Source: Bifidobacterium italicum
GTDB taxonomy: Bacteria; Actinomycetota; Actinomycetes; Actinomycetales; Bifidobacteriaceae
Direction of reading: 5' to 3'
Assembly (NCBI RefSeq): GCF_002286915.1
Contig: NZ_MVOG01000004.1
Coordinates: 88,052-152,051, forward strand
DNA: 64,000 nucleotides
Below the pieces are notes generated by a model. It worked only from the letters and a program-made list of their open reading frames with translations, made no database searches and was not told the origin of the DNA. Positions 18,120 to 27,486 of the stretch are shown in pieces. A program made the position numbers and the translations under genes. How positions within the stretch are numbered: the first letter of the stretch is position 1; each line of letters starts with the position of its first letter.

Positions 18120-19676
18120 TTAGATGTTCGGGACCATGTATTCGGTGGGCGCGTCGGAGGCGTGCTCGCCGAAGGGCTTCTGGTGCATCGTGTACTCGGT
18201 GCCCTCGTACATCGTCTTCTTGCCGTTGTATCCGGGCAGCGTGACGCGGTCCTCCGGCGTGAGCGAGGCGAGGAAGTCGGCCTCGTAGTCGTCGAGCGCG
18301 GTCGGGTAGTCGCCGTTGAAGTAGGCGACGCACAGGCCGCCGTACGGGGCGTCCGCGTTCAGGCCGATCGATTCGATCAGGCCGTCGAGTGAGAGGAAGG
18401 CGAGGGAGTCCGCGCCGATGAACTCGCGGATCTCGTCGACCGATTTCTTCGCGGCGATGAGCTCCTGCGTCGTCGAGATGTCGATGCCGTAGAAGCACGG
18501 GTACTTGAGCGGCGGCGAGCTGATGCGCATGTGCACCTCGGCGGCGCCGGCCTCCTTGAGCAGCTGCACGATGCGCTTCGACGTCGTGCCGCGCACGATC
18601 GAATCGTCGATGACGACGATGCGCTTGCCGTTGACGACCGATTTGACGGCGGAGAGCTTCATGCGCACGCCCTGCTCGCGCAGCGCCTGCGTCGGCTGGA
18701 TGAAGGTGCGCGCGACGTACTGGTTCTTGATCAGGCCCATCTCGTTGGGCAGTCCGGCCTCCTCCGAATAGCCGGAGGCCGCCGACAGCGACGAGTTCGG
18801 CACGCCGATGACCATGTCCGCCTCGACCGGCGACTCCTGCGCGAGGCGCGCGCCCATGCGCTTGCGCGCCGAATGCACGTTGACGCCGTAGATGTCGGAG
18901 TCGGGGCGCGCGAAGTAGATGTACTCCATCGAGCAGATCGACAGCTGCGTGCGGCTCGTGTACTTGACGGTGCGGTAGCCGGAATCGTTGATGATGATCA
19001 TCTCGCCGGGCTGGATGTCGCGGATGCGCTCGGCGCCGACGACGTCGAGCGCGCAGGTCTCGGAGGCGAGCACGTAGGCGCCGTTCGTCATGCGGCCGAG
19101 CGAAAGCGGGCGGAAGCCGTTGGGGTCGAGCGCGCCGATCATCTCGTGCTCGGTCATGATCAGGTAGGCGAAGCCGCCGTGCACGGTGTTGAGCGCCTCC
19201 TGCAGCTTGTCGACGACGGTGCTGCGCACCGAGCGGCGCACCAGATGCATGAGCACCTCGGTGTCCGAGTTGGAGTGGAAGATCGCGCCCTCGTTCTCGA
19301 GCGCACGGCGCAGCGAGAAGCAGTTCGTCAGGTTGCCGTTGTGGCACAGCGCCATGTCCCCGTCATGGAAGCGGAAGACGAAGGGCTGGATGTTGTCGAT
19401 GCCGCCGGAGCCGGCGGTCGCGTACCGGACATGGCCGATCGCGGCGTCCCCCTGCAGCCGCTGGATGTCCTTCTCGTCCTGGAACACCTGGGTGAGCAGG
19501 CCGAGGCCGCGGTGTCCGATGAGATGGCCGTGGTCGTTGGAGACGATGCCCGCCCCCTCCTGGCCGCGGTGTTGCAATGCGTGTAATCCGAAGTAGGTGA
19601 GGCGCGCGGCATCAGGGTGTCCCCATACGCCGAAAATGCCACATTCCTCATGGATCTCTTCGAGCTCAGCCGACAA
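18120..19676 (-). CDS. purF: Amidophosphoribosyltransferase
   Basis: 518 aa, the committed step of purine synthesis (PRPP plus glutamine to phosphoribosylamine). The start is TTG at 19676 with GGAAGGAG upstream. Eleven residues precede the catalytic Cys in [10 protein letters not shown], consistent with the cleaved propeptide of the Bacillus-type enzyme. The PRPP-binding loop [12 protein letters not shown] is present. The last ~50 residues form an extended tail. First gene of the purF-purM-purD set. Confidence 0.97.
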   Translation of the reverse strand: MSAELEEIHEECGIFGVWGHPDAARLTYFGLHALQHRGQEGAGIVSNDHGHLIGHRGLGLLTQVFQDEKDIQRLQGDAAIGHVRYATAGSGGIDNIQPFVFRFHDGDMALCHNGNLTNCFSLRRALENEGAIFHSNSDTEVLMHLVRRSVRSTVVDKLQEALNTVHGGFAYLIMTEHEMIGALDPNGFRPLSLGRMTNGAYVLASETCALDVVGAERIRDIQPGEMIIINDSGYRTVKYTSRTQLSICSMEYIYFARPDSDIYGVNVHSARKRMGARLAQESPVEADMVIGVPNSSLSAASGYSEEAGLPNEMGLIKNQYVARTFIQPTQALREQGVRMKLSAVKSVVNGKRIVVIDDSIVRGTTSKRIVQLLKEAGAAEVHMRISSPPLKYPCFYGIDISTTQELIAAKKSVDEIREFIGADSLAFLSLDGLIESIGLNADAPYGGLCVAYFNGDYPTALDDYEADFLASLTPEDRVTLPGYNGKKTMYEGTEYTMHQKPFGEHASDAPTEYMVPNI

Positions 19677-19790
19677 GCCAAAACTCCTTCCACAACTGGA
19701 GACAAGGGATTCGCTACGGGATAAACCCTAGCAAGTGTCGGCTACATCGGGAAACGTGGATTTTGCGAAAACGGCGCCGTTGCAACGAAT

Positions 19791-19833
19791 CCGGACCGTC
19801 CGCCCATTCACATGCCGGACACGGGCGGTCCGG
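19791..19833 (-). terminator. Imperfect hairpin after the deaminase gene
   Basis: CCGGACC(GTCC)GCCC and GGGCGGTCCGG pair with a bulge, about 20 bp past the stop of the CodA-family gene on the minus strand. No T-run. Confidence 0.45.
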
Positions 19834-19852
19834 AGGCCGGCGGGACGGGGTC

Positions 19853-21190
19853 TCAGGCGCGTGCCAGCAGCTCCGTCCCGTCGGCGATCGGCAGTCCGCC
19901 CGTCAGATGGTCGGCGAGCAGCGGCACCGACGTGGCGACGTCTGTGACGGCCCGGAACAGCGTGCGGCCCGCGCGCACCGACATCACGACGTCGGCGCGC
20001 GCGTAGACGGCGCCGAACGCGTCGTGGGCGTCGAGCACGACGAAGTTCGCCGGCCTGCCCTCCTCGATGCCGTAGACGTCGCGCAGGTGCATCGTCGTGG
20101 CGCCGTTGACGGTGAGCAGGTCGAGCGCGCGGTCGATCTCGGGCGGCGTCATCATCTGCGCCAGATGCAGCACGTAGTCGAGGATGATCATCATGTTGCC
20201 GTTGCCGAGCGGATACCACGGGTCCTGCATCGAATCCTGCCCGAGCGAGACGTTGACGCCGGCGTCGGTGAGCTCCTTGACGCGCGTGATGCCGCGGCGC
20301 TTGGGGAACGTGTCCTGGCGGCCCTGCAGATACAGGTTCTCGGTGGGGGCGCACGCGAAGTTCATCCGCGAGTTCCTCAGCAGCTTGGTCAGATGGAAGA
20401 AATAGCTGTCGTCCGCCGATCCGAGCGAGCAGGTGTGGCTCGCCGTCGTCATCGCGCCGATGCCCTCGGCATGGGCGAGCGCGGCGAGCAGCTCGACGAA
20501 GCGCGAGTTCGGGTCGTCGGTTTCGTCGCAATGCACGTCGATGAGGCGTCCGTAGCGGGACGCGAGCTCGACGGTCGTATGCATCGAGCGTTCGCCGAAC
20601 TCGCGGCAGGCCTCGTAATGGGGGATCGCGCCCACGCAGTCGGCGCCCATCCGCAGCCCCTCCTCGACGAGGCCGGCGCCGCCGGGATACGAATACATGC
20701 CCTCCTGCGGGAACGCGACGATCTGGATCGTCACGAGGTCGGCGAGCTCCTCGCGCAGTTCGAGCAGCGCGCGCAGCGACGTGAGCTGCGGATCGGTGAC
20801 GTCGGCGTGTGTGCGGATGTACTGCACGCCGTGGCGCATCTCCATCGCCACCGCACGGCGTGCGCGCGCCTTCACCTCGTCGACCGTCAGATCCGCCTTC
20901 GTCTCGCCCCAGCGTTGGATGCCCTCGAACAATGTGCCCGAGGTGTTCGCGGCGCCGGGCTTGCGGGACGTGAACACGTAGTCGAGGTGCAGATGCGTGT
21001 CGCAGAACGGGGCGCTGACGAGACGGCCCCCGAGGTCGACGACGGCCGCGCGCGTCAGGTCGTACCCTTGCGCGGCGAGCGTCGCGGGCAGATCGGGGCC
21101 GATCATGCGGAACCTGCCGTCCTCGACGAGCATGTCCTGCGGCTGGGGGCGTCCGCGCAATATGGCGTTGGTGAAAAGCGTGACGGTCAT
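19853..21190 (-). CDS. CodA-family cyclic amidine deaminase (cytosine, isoguanine or creatinine deaminase-like)
   Basis: 445 aa metal-dependent amidohydrolase that follows E. coli cytosine deaminase over its length. Visible marks are the metal pair DTHLHLD (His66, His68), FPQEGMYSYP, HCDETDDPNSRF, ASHTCSLGS and QDPWYPLG. The active-site loop reads GQDSMQDPW where CodA has GHDDVFDPW. The metal-ligand Asp is kept, but the flanking His becomes Gln and the next Asp becomes Ser, so the substrate may differ from cytosine. The start is one of two adjacent ATGs (21193 or 21190); the second has better spacing to AAAGGA. It is divergent from the PucR-type regulator across 153 bp. A creatininase and transporter lie beyond. 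Creatinine deaminase is a real alternative. Confidence 0.85.
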   Translation of the reverse strand: MTVTLFTNAILRGRPQPQDMLVEDGRFRMIGPDLPATLAAQGYDLTRAAVVDLGGRLVSAPFCDTHLHLDYVFTSRKPGAANTSGTLFEGIQRWGETKADLTVDEVKARARRAVAMEMRHGVQYIRTHADVTDPQLTSLRALLELREELADLVTIQIVAFPQEGMYSYPGGAGLVEEGLRMGADCVGAIPHYEACREFGERSMHTTVELASRYGRLIDVHCDETDDPNSRFVELLAALAHAEGIGAMTTASHTCSLGSADDSYFFHLTKLLRNSRMNFACAPTENLYLQGRQDTFPKRRGITRVKELTDAGVNVSLGQDSMQDPWYPLGNGNMMIILDYVLHLAQMMTPPEIDRALDLLTVNGATTMHLRDVYGIEEGRPANFVVLDAHDAFGAVYARADVVMSVRAGRTLFRAVTDVATSVPLLADHLTGGLPIADGTELLARA

Positions 21191-21343
21191 CATGGGTCCT
21201 TTCTCGTATCGGTGCGTCGCCCGTGACGTGCAGGTAACGCGAACCGGGCCTGTGCGTAATCTGTGCCCGTTATTCTCGCCGGCATCATTTGCGTGCGTAT
21301 GGCGGCCATGTGAATGCATGGCGATGAGGAATGGACGGTTTGT
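21191..21343. promoter_or_regulatory. Divergent control region between the deaminase and the PucR-type regulator
   Basis: 153 bp between two divergent starts, where a PucR regulator would be expected to bind. It holds a short dyad (CCATG-6-CATGG, near 21308). No -35/-10 pair is convincing enough to name. Confidence 0.45.
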
Positions 21344-22924
21344 ATGACGGTGACGGTGAAGGATGCGCTCGAACGATCCGTGCTCGCGCAGGCGGACCCG
21401 ACGGTGGAGGCCGCGCCCGAGGCGCTTGGCAACGCGGTCCGGTGGGCGTATACGAACGAACGGTACGATGTGGCGCGCTTCCTGTCCGGCGGCGAGCTCG
21501 TCATCGTCGAGGGCAGCGCGTTGTTCGCGCGTCTCGATGATGTGGAACTCGCGGGATACGTGGATTCGCTCGCCCGGATCGGCGCGGCCGGGCTCGTCGT
21601 CGAACTCGTCGAAGGGCTGCGCGACGTGCCGGCGGCGCTGCGCTCGCGCGCAGGGGAACGCGGCGTGCCGGTCATCGGGCTGCGCTCGCGGGTGCCGTTC
21701 GTGGACGCCTGCCAGAGCGTGAACACGCTCATCGTCAAGGACCAGTTCCTCATGCAGATGGAGGTGGACGCATTGTCCACCGTGCTGCGGCGTGAGCTTG
21801 CGCAGGCGGACGACGCGCAGCAGGTGGGCGCATGCCTGTCGCGCATCTGCGGTGAGTCGGTCGCGATCTTCGACGCCGACGGGCTGCCGGTCGCGTTCGC
21901 CGGTCCGGCGATGGCCCGCGGGGAGACGACGGTGCTCATCGCGATCGGGCGGCAGGACGTGCCGGTCGCCACATTGGAGCTTTCGCAGCGGGTGCGCCTG
22001 TTCGACGAGCGCACGCGGACGCAGATCGCGCAGGTCGTCGGCCAGGTCATGGCGGCGCTGACGCCGTCGGACGTCTCCGCCTCGATGATCGCGCGCGTCC
22101 TGGCGGGTCCCGTCGACGGCGTGCACGTCGGACGCGAGGAGGCGCATGACGTCGGGCAGATGCTCGGGGCGCTCGGGTTCCCGGAACGCACACTGTATTA
22201 TCCCTTCGCGCTGGGCATGCGTTCGCTCGTGTCGTCCGCGGAAGGCATGGAACGCCTGCTGTCCGGATTCGCCGCGATCGACGGGGCGCAGACGCTGTGC
22301 CTGCTGGACGGCGGCGTATTGTTCGGACTGGTCGGCAAGGAAGTCTCGGATGCGGCGGACGGCGCGCCGCGAATGGATGGGGAGGCGGCCGGCATGGCCG
22401 GCGCCGGCGCGTTCGCCTCGGCATGCGCCGATGTGTTGCGCGGCGTCGCGCGGGAGGATGGCGGCGTCTGGGCGTTCGGCGGCCGCGCGGTCGCCGAGGC
22501 GGGGATGCTCGTCGACGTGATCGGCGTCATGCGCGCATGCATCCGCGTGTCCGCGCCGCGGTGGGGGTCGGTGCGCACCGTATACGACGAGCTGCTCGTG
22601 CGCTTCGCGCAGGTGGGGCGCACGGAACGGGCGGTCGCGATGCTGCTCGGCGTGATGCTGGGGGAGGCGCTGGCGTCGGACGTCACGCTCGTCGGGACGC
22701 TCGCCGCCTGCTTCGATTCCGGCGACAACAAGACCCGGGCGTGCGGGCGGCTGGGGATCCGACGCCAGACGCTGTACAACAGGTTGGACAAAGTGCACAG
22801 GATGTCCGGCATCGCGTCGGACGACGGGGCGGCCTGGTCGCTGCTGCTGTTCGCGGCGAGGCTCGCGCTCGACGTGTGCGACGACGGGCCGCAGGCGCGT
22901 TGGCGAGCAGGAGGAACGTCTTGA
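21344..22924 (+). CDS. PucR-family transcriptional regulator
   Basis: 526 aa. The N-terminal PucR domain starts VTVKDALERSVLAQ, which fixes the start at ATG 21344 with GAGGAA upstream. The C-terminal helix-turn-helix of the family lies in AACFDSGDNKTRACGRLG, then RRQTLYNRLDKV. PucR proteins sense purine-breakdown products or other amidine and lactam-type metabolites and usually activate the neighbouring catabolic genes. Its place between the divergent CodA-family deaminase and the downstream MHS transporter and creatininase marks it as their regulator. Confidence 0.9.
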   Translation: MTVTVKDALERSVLAQADPTVEAAPEALGNAVRWAYTNERYDVARFLSGGELVIVEGSALFARLDDVELAGYVDSLARIGAAGLVVELVEGLRDVPAALRSRAGERGVPVIGLRSRVPFVDACQSVNTLIVKDQFLMQMEVDALSTVLRRELAQADDAQQVGACLSRICGESVAIFDADGLPVAFAGPAMARGETTVLIAIGRQDVPVATLELSQRVRLFDERTRTQIAQVVGQVMAALTPSDVSASMIARVLAGPVDGVHVGREEAHDVGQMLGALGFPERTLYYPFALGMRSLVSSAEGMERLLSGFAAIDGAQTLCLLDGGVLFGLVGKEVSDAADGAPRMDGEAAGMAGAGAFASACADVLRGVAREDGGVWAFGGRAVAEAGMLVDVIGVMRACIRVSAPRWGSVRTVYDELLVRFAQVGRTERAVAMLLGVMLGEALASDVTLVGTLAACFDSGDNKTRACGRLGIRRQTLYNRLDKVHRMSGIASDDGAAWSLLLFAARLALDVCDDGPQARWRAGGTS

Positions 22925-23054
22925 CGAAACGTCATCCGTATGCATGCGCGCATTAACGGCATGTTCATGACGCGGCAAACGCGGCGCGGGATAGTGCGCA
23001 TATCGCGGCGCGACGTCGCGGATATGACCAATCCGAGCAGAAAGGTGGGATGCC

Positions 23055-24428
23055 ATGAGTGCCATAACGGAGGCGGGGCTGAAAGTCCGGGAACTGGAAG
23101 GCGTCGAGCGCGGGCCCGAGGACGAGCGTCAGGGCATGGTGCGCAAGGTCGCGCTGTCGTCGTTCCTCGGCAACTTCATCGAATGGTTCGACTATGCCTC
23201 GTATTCATATTTCGCCACGGTGATCGCCGGCGTGTTCTTCCCGTCGGCCGACCGCACCGTCGCATTGATGCAGACCTTCGGCGTGTTCGCGCTGTCGTTC
23301 GTGCTTCGGCCGGTCGGCGCGCTGTTCTGGGGTCATTTTGGCGACCGCTTCGGCCGCAAGCGTGCGCTGAGCCTGTCCATCCTGCTGATGTCCGGCGCCT
23401 CGTTCCTCATCGGCTGCCTGCCGTCGTACGCATTGATCGGCCTGGTCGCGCCGCTGCTGCTGCTGGCGCTGCGCATGGTGCAAGGCTTCTCGGCGTCCGG
23501 AGAATACGCCGGCGCGGCCACGTTCCTCGGCGAATACGCGCCGGTGAAGCGCCGCGGCATCTACTGCTCGTTGATCCCGGCGTCGACCGCCATCGGCCTG
23601 CTCGCCGGTTCGACGCTCGCGATGGTGATGACCTCGCATCTGAGCGCGGCCGCGATGGGCGGCTGGGGTTGGCGCGTGCCGTTCCTGCTGGCCGGCCCGC
23701 TGGGCCTGATCGTGCACTACATCCGCAACAACGTCGCGGATTCGCCGATCTACGAGCAGATGAACGCTGAACTCGAGCGCAAGCAGGAGGGTGCACACGA
23801 TGCCGGGCGTCCCGTCTCGCCGCTGCGCACGCTGTTCCGCCACCACTTCAAGCAGGTGCTGCTGAGCTTCGGCGCGTGCATGCTCAACGCGGTGGGCTTC
23901 TATACGGTGCTGACCTATCTGCCCACCTATCTTTCGGAAACCGTCGGCATGGCGGCCTCCGAATCCTCGCTCGTCACGACGATCTGCCTCGTGCTGTACA
24001 TCGGGCTCGTCTTCGCGATGGGGCACATCTCCGATCGATTCGGACGCAAGAAGGTGCTCATCGGCGCCTGCGTGGCCTTCATCGTGCTGACCGTCCCGGC
24101 CTTCATGATCCTCGAGACCGGAGCATTCTGGCCCGTGCTGCTCGTCGAGCTCGCGCTGTGCGCGACGCTCACCGCCAACGACGGCACCCTGTCGAGCTAC
24201 CTGACCGAGACCTTCCCGACGAGCGTGCGTTTCACCGGATTCGCCTTCAGCTTCAACCTCGCGAACGCGATCTTCGGCGGCACGGCGCCGTTCATCGCGA
24301 CATGGCTCATCTGGGCCACCGGCTCGCCGATCGCGCCGGCCTGGTACATGGTGGCGATCGCCGCCGTCGCGCTCGTGGCGATGTGCCTGTCGCACGAGAA
24401 CACCGAGAAGGATCTGGGCACGATCTGA
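23055..24428 (+). CDS. MHS-family MFS transporter (metabolite:proton symporter)
   Basis: 457 aa, about 12 helices. The opening helix NFIEWFDYASYSYFA, the loop GHFGDRFGRKRALSLSI, GFSASGEYAGAATFLGEYAP and the second-half loop ISDRFGRKKVLIG are typical of the ProP/KgtP/ShiA branch, which imports small organic acids, betaines and zwitterions with protons. The start ATG has AAAGGTGGG upstream. It follows the PucR-type gene after 130 bp and precedes the creatininase by 100 bp, so it is the likely uptake system of this locus. A partially symmetric CATATCGCG/CGCGGATATG dyad lies upstream around 22999-23026. Confidence 0.9.
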   Translation: MSAITEAGLKVRELEGVERGPEDERQGMVRKVALSSFLGNFIEWFDYASYSYFATVIAGVFFPSADRTVALMQTFGVFALSFVLRPVGALFWGHFGDRFGRKRALSLSILLMSGASFLIGCLPSYALIGLVAPLLLLALRMVQGFSASGEYAGAATFLGEYAPVKRRGIYCSLIPASTAIGLLAGSTLAMVMTSHLSAAAMGGWGWRVPFLLAGPLGLIVHYIRNNVADSPIYEQMNAELERKQEGAHDAGRPVSPLRTLFRHHFKQVLLSFGACMLNAVGFYTVLTYLPTYLSETVGMAASESSLVTTICLVLYIGLVFAMGHISDRFGRKKVLIGACVAFIVLTVPAFMILETGAFWPVLLVELALCATLTANDGTLSSYLTETFPTSVRFTGFAFSFNLANAIFGGTAPFIATWLIWATGSPIAPAWYMVAIAAVALVAMCLSHENTEKDLGTI

Positions 24429-24528
24429 AATCAGCATCGATCAGTCGAATCAACGCGGCGACAATCAATCAACGCAGCAGTAATCAATCAGCGGAACATC
24501 AATCAACGGAGCACATAAGGAGAAGAAG

Positions 24529-25281
24529 ATGACCTACCGCATGGACGAAATGACATGGCCTCAATTCGCGGCGCGCAAGGACAAGCCGGTGATCGTGCCG
24601 ATCGGGTCGACCGAACAGCACAGCCAGCACCTGCCGATGCAGACGGACGCGACGCTCGCCGCATGCATCGCCGAGGACCTCGCACAGGCCGTGGACGGCA
24701 CCGTCATGCCGACGCTCAACTACGGATACAAATCGAAGCCGCTCTCCGGAGGCGGACCGCTCTTCCCCGGCACGATCGACATGAACGGCGCCACCGTCAT
24801 CGCGCAGATGCACGACGTGCTGCGCGAACTCATCGACGACGGCTTCACGAAGATCGTCGTCATGAACGCACATTTCGAGAACGAGGCGTTCATCGTCGAG
24901 GCCATCGATCTGGTGACGCGCGAGACCGACGGCGTCGCGACGATCATCGAGACGAACTGGTGGGATCCGCTCACCGCGGACGTCATCGACGAAGTGTTCG
25001 CCGGCGACCTCGAGTTCCCCGGATGGGCGCTCGAACATGCGGCCGTCACCGAGACCGCGCTCATGCTGCACTACGCGCCCGAACTCGTGCACATGGACCG
25101 CATCGTCTACGAGGAGCCGGTGACGCCCAAGCCGTACGTGCGCTACCCGGTGCGCGAAGGCGACGTGCCCGCCTACGGCGGCCTCGCCGATCCGCGCGGC
25201 GCGACGGCGCAGGCGGGAAGGCTGATGGCCGAGGCGTGCGTGCGCGAGGTCGCGGCGATCTGCGCGGCGGAGTTTGCGTGA
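24529..25281 (+). CDS. Creatininase family protein (probable creatinine amidohydrolase)
   Basis: 250 aa, usual size. Metal ligands are in IGSTEQHSQHLPMQTD (Glu29, His31, Asp40) and VVMNAHFENEAFI (His, Glu). Residues special to true creatininase, as opposed to other family members, are also kept: YGYKSKPLSGGG, the substrate-side Trp in NWWDP and the flap Trp in GWALEH. Creatininase opens creatinine to creatine. AAGGAGAAG precedes the ATG. The leader 24430-24528 is made of short AATCAATCAACG-like repeats. Last gene of the putative PucR-controlled set. Confidence 0.88.
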   Translation: MTYRMDEMTWPQFAARKDKPVIVPIGSTEQHSQHLPMQTDATLAACIAEDLAQAVDGTVMPTLNYGYKSKPLSGGGPLFPGTIDMNGATVIAQMHDVLRELIDDGFTKIVVMNAHFENEAFIVEAIDLVTRETDGVATIIETNWWDPLTADVIDEVFAGDLEFPGWALEHAAVTETALMLHYAPELVHMDRIVYEEPVTPKPYVRYPVREGDVPAYGGLADPRGATAQAGRLMAEACVREVAAICAAEFA

Positions 25282-25342
25282 CGGGACACGCGTAAGGCGG
25301 GGCGCGTGCGGCAGGCACGACGGCGCTCGCGGCACGCGGGAT

Positions 25343-25371
25343 TCGACAGATTCGAACGTTTGTTCGATAAT
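25343..25371 (+). promoter_or_regulatory. SOS promoter with LexA box
   Basis: TCGACA (25343-25348) and GATAAT (25366-25371) form a -35/-10 pair with a 17-bp spacer. TCGAACGTTTGTTCGA (25352-25367) is a perfect LexA box of the Gram-positive GAAC-N4-GTTC type lying in the spacer and touching the -10. The expected RNA start is at or next to ATG 25379, so the polymerase mRNA is probably leaderless. Confidence 0.85.
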
Positions 25372-25378
25372 GGAGGGC

Positions 25379-26992
25379 ATGGATGCACGGAGCTATCTCG
25401 CCATAGATCTCAAGTCGTTCTACGCATCCGAGGAATGCGTGGAGCGCGGGCTCGATCCGCTCGACGCCAATCTGGTCGTCGCGGATCGCTCGCGCACGTC
25501 CAAAACGATCTGCCTCGCCGTCTCGCCATCGCTCAAGGCGTTGCTCGGCATCGGCGGCCGTCCGCGGCTGTTCGAAATCGAGGAACGCATGCGCGACATC
25601 AACGAGCAACGGCGGCTGCGCGCGCCGGGACGCCGCTTCGCAGGTGCATCGACGAGCGCGGCCGCGCTCGCGGCGGACCCGTCGCTCAAGGCGGAGGTCA
25701 TCGTCGCGAAGCCGCGCATGGCGCATTATCTCGAAGCGAGCGCGCGCATCTACGGCATCTATCTGCGCTATGCGGACGCGCGGGACATCCACGTCTACTC
25801 GATCGACGAGGTCTTCATCGACGCCACGTCGTATCTGGGATACTTCGGCTGCGACGCGCATGAACTCGCGCGGCGCATCGTCGCGGACATCATGCGCGAG
25901 ACCGGCATCACAGCGACGGCAGGCATCGGCACGAACATGTATCTGGCGAAGGTTGCGATGGACGTCGTCGCCAAGCACATTCCGGAGGACGAGGACGGCG
26001 TGCGCATCGCGCGGCTCGACGAAATGGAATACCGGCGCGCGCTGTGGGCGCACCGGCCGCTCACCGACTTCTGGCGCATCGGGCCGGGCATGTCGCGCAT
26101 GCTCGAACATCACGGGCTGCTGACGATGGGTGACGTCGCGCGCTGCTCGGTCGGCTCGCCGAACGACTACTACAACGAGGGGCTGCTCTACCGGCTGTTC
26201 GGCGTCAACGCGGAGCTGCTCATCGACCACGCATGGGGATGGGAGCCGTGCACGATCGCCGACATCAAGGCGTACCGTCCGCACGACTCGACGAGGAGCT
26301 GCGGGCAGGTGCTGCACGAGCCGTACGCGTACGCGCGGGCGCGCACGATCGTGTTCGAGATGGCCAACGAGCTCGCCTACGACCTGCTTAGGCACGGCGA
26401 GATGACCGATCTGGTCACGCTCACCGTCAGCTACGACGCCACGAGCCTCGGCGGGGCACGCGGCGAGGGGTATGCGGGACCCGTCGTCGCCGACCGCTAC
26501 GGAAGACGCGTGCCGAAAAGCGCGCACGGTTCGCATCGGATGGGCCGGGCGACGGCGAACGCGGCACGGCTGCGTGAAGCCTTCGCCGAGATCTTCGAGC
26601 GGACCGTCGACCCGGACCTGCTCGTGCGGTACGTCGCCGTGAGCGCGACGAGGGTCGGCGGGGCGGATGCTGGCGGATCGGATGATGGTGGAATGGGCGA
26701 GCGGGGCCTCGATGGAGATGGAACGCTCGGCGGGAGATATGAGCAGCCGGATCTGTTTGCGGCTGTCGACGATGCGGATGGCGTGAGCGATGCCGGCGCA
26801 GATGATGGTGGTGACGTGCGTGGGGCGGACGACCGCGACGGCGACCGCGATGCGCGCGAACTCGCCGTGCAGCGCGCGTTGCTTGGCATCAAGGGACGCT
26901 TCGGCGGCAACGCCGTGATCACCGGGCGCAACCTCGAGGACGGCGCGACTGGTGTCGAACGCAACAGACAGATCGGAGGGCACGCCGCATGA
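25379..26992 (+). CDS. Y-family DNA polymerase (UmuC/UvrX type)
   Basis: About 537 aa from ATG 25379; ATG 25370 is an alternative. Family motifs are LAIDLKSFYASEEC (Asp10), VYSIDEVFID (Asp143, Glu144), the helix-hairpin-helix region FWRIGPGMSRMLEHHG and the closing GNAVITGRNLEDGATGVERNRQIGG typical of UmuC-like enzymes paired with YolD. EQPDLF at about residues 455-460 is a beta-clamp binding motif. It sits inside a Gly/Asp-rich segment (about residues 425-490) that looks like an expanded linker. The enzyme would copy damaged DNA during the SOS response, in line with the LexA box at its promoter. Its stop overlaps the YolD-like start. Confidence 0.92.
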   Translation: MDARSYLAIDLKSFYASEECVERGLDPLDANLVVADRSRTSKTICLAVSPSLKALLGIGGRPRLFEIEERMRDINEQRRLRAPGRRFAGASTSAAALAADPSLKAEVIVAKPRMAHYLEASARIYGIYLRYADARDIHVYSIDEVFIDATSYLGYFGCDAHELARRIVADIMRETGITATAGIGTNMYLAKVAMDVVAKHIPEDEDGVRIARLDEMEYRRALWAHRPLTDFWRIGPGMSRMLEHHGLLTMGDVARCSVGSPNDYYNEGLLYRLFGVNAELLIDHAWGWEPCTIADIKAYRPHDSTRSCGQVLHEPYAYARARTIVFEMANELAYDLLRHGEMTDLVTLTVSYDATSLGGARGEGYAGPVVADRYGRRVPKSAHGSHRMGRATANAARLREAFAEIFERTVDPDLLVRYVAVSATRVGGADAGGSDDGGMGERGLDGDGTLGGRYEQPDLFAAVDDADGVSDAGADDGGDVRGADDRDGDRDARELAVQRALLGIKGRFGGNAVITGRNLEDGATGVERNRQIGGHAA

Positions 26993-27486
26993 GCCTCGAA
27001 CGCACGCATCGCTACGACGACATCATCGACATGCCGCATCATCGTTCGCAAGTCCATGCACCGCTGTCGGCGGCGCAGCGGGCCGCGCAGTTCATGCCTT
27101 TCGCGGCCCTCGCTGGATACGAGGAGATCGTCGAGGATGCTGCGCGCCCGCGCGTGCGACGCATCGAACTGGGGCAGGACGCGCGCGAGGAGCTCGATCG
27201 GCGTCTCGCCGCGCTGCTCGCGCGCTTCGACGATGCGCCGCGCGTCGCAGTGACGTACTTCGTGCCTGAGGATGGCGGGAGCCGGCATCGTGGTGGAGGT
27301 CAGCATGGCGGAATCAATGGTGGAATCAACAGCGAAGTCGACGAGGAATTCGGCACGTATGTGACGGTGCGCGGCGCGGTGACGCGCTATGACGGGACGG
27401 CGCGCCGGCTGCTGATCGTGGATGAACACGGCGCGGTGTGCGTCGTACCGTGGGCGGACATCGTGCGCATTGTCGTCGACGGATGA
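26989..27486 (+). CDS. YolD-like protein
   Basis: 165 aa. It carries the YolD signature: RYDDIIDMPHH, RAAQFMPFAALAGYEE and the Tyr-Phe-Val-Pro segment, ending in a beta-hairpin region (YVTVRGAV to IVRIVVDG). A Gly/His-rich insert separates the two halves. YolD-like genes lie next to UmuC/UvrX polymerases and are thought to be their partners. The ATGA overlap with the polymerase gene supports co-translation under LexA control. Confidence 0.9.
   Translation: MSLERTHRYDDIIDMPHHRSQVHAPLSAAQRAAQFMPFAALAGYEEIVEDAARPRVRRIELGQDAREELDRRLAALLARFDDAPRVAVTYFVPEDGGSRHRGGGQHGGINGGINSEVDEEFGTYVTVRGAVTRYDGTARRLLIVDEHGAVCVVPWADIVRIVVDG

Noticed and set aside
21193..23065. N-terminal extension of the deaminase to a 1070-residue protein
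   Set aside because: The extra part lies antisense to the PucR-type gene and reads as Arg/Asp/His-rich shadow sequence. The CodA homology starts only at the ATG pair 21190/21193, which has a ribosome site.
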